From Kamptonema sp. UHCC 0994 (lineage in GTDB: Bacteria > Cyanobacteriota > Cyanobacteriia > Cyanobacteriales > Microcoleaceae), in NCBI RefSeq assembly GCF_029167235.1, contig NZ_JARFTR010000018.1:1-44087 (forward strand): DNA of 44,087 nt, written 5' to 3'. Positions 44,055-44,087 of this stretch are shown piece after piece. Numbering within the stretch: the stretch's first letter is position 1; each line of letters starts with the position of its first letter. The notes under the pieces are model-generated. The model was not told where the DNA came from. It made no database searches and saw only the letters and a program-made list of their open reading frames with translations. The position numbers and the translations under genes were made by a program.

Positions 44055-44087
44055 GTAACGCCGCCCTCTGGGCGGTATCTTTACCGC
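44055..44087. repeat. 50-bp GC palindrome, cut by the window edge
   Basis: GTAACGCCGCCCTCTGGGCG and the following GTATCTTTACCGC are the left arm and start of the right arm of the palindrome family. It lies about 38 bp upstream of the GT-C-like start. Confidence 0.8.

Overview
The window reads as chromosomal DNA of a filamentous cyanobacterium (Oscillatoria/Microcoleus-like; the genus is inference). Evidence: many HIP1 octamers (GCGATCGC), short tandem heptamer repeats (STRR), an NblS-type sensor kinase, a CYP110-like P450, an Sll0529-like thiamine-diphosphate enzyme, Uma2 proteins, pentapeptide, WD40, TPR-CHAT and HEAT proteins, and a 6S RNA gene directly behind purK. Both window edges cut copies of the same 50-bp palindromic repeat.

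Layout. 1-4.1 kb: a translationally coupled pair of AAA-like (STAND-type) NTPases, one with an N-terminal HTH-like domain and one membrane-anchored with a seven-bladed WD40 propeller. 4.2-9.8 kb (minus strand): a HerA/DUF87 ATPase, a pentapeptide-repeat protein and RibBA, separated by a 510-bp repeat cluster that contains a MITE. 10.1-16.7 kb: cysteine synthase, a convergent P450, the phosphoketolase-like enzyme and two tandem Uma2 genes. 16.7-22 kb: an FdhF/YdeP-type molybdoenzyme, folK, a DUF29 gene, an ADP-ribose-type Nudix hydrolase, a 29-codon remnant of an ADP-ribosylglycohydrolase, and a photolyase. 22.2-28.3 kb: a DMT transporter, 6S RNA and purK (minus), then purD and nblS (plus). 28.3-28.8 kb: a nest of repeats with a TA-flanked MITE inserted into another repeat. 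28.8-34.1 kb: a nicotinamidase-like hydrolase divergent from an NrtR-type Nudix regulator, with two operator-like inverted repeats between them; a DMT transporter, a TVP38 membrane protein and a MerA-like flavoprotein follow NrtR. 34.3-40.3 kb: a decayed TPR-CHAT remnant, an LRR-TPR-CHAT (caspase-like) protein and a HEAT protein that looks like the detached C-terminal part of a NACHT-HEAT receptor. 40.4-44 kb: a family 2 glycosyltransferase bracketed by inverted copies of one repeat, convergent with a polytopic GT-C-like membrane protein.

Three themes stand out. First, signalling or conflict-type architectures sit at both ends (AAA/WD40; LRR-TPR-CHAT with HEAT), but nothing in the sequence proves a defence role. 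Second, NAD and ADP-ribose metabolism appears twice: the NrtR/nicotinamidase locus and the Nudix/ADP-ribosylglycohydrolase remnant. Third, small repeats have reshaped genes. They abut two start codons, supply near-identical C-terminal peptides to two unrelated proteins, and probably gave rise to a linker in RibBA. No rRNA, tRNA, complete insertion sequence, prophage or CRISPR array was seen.
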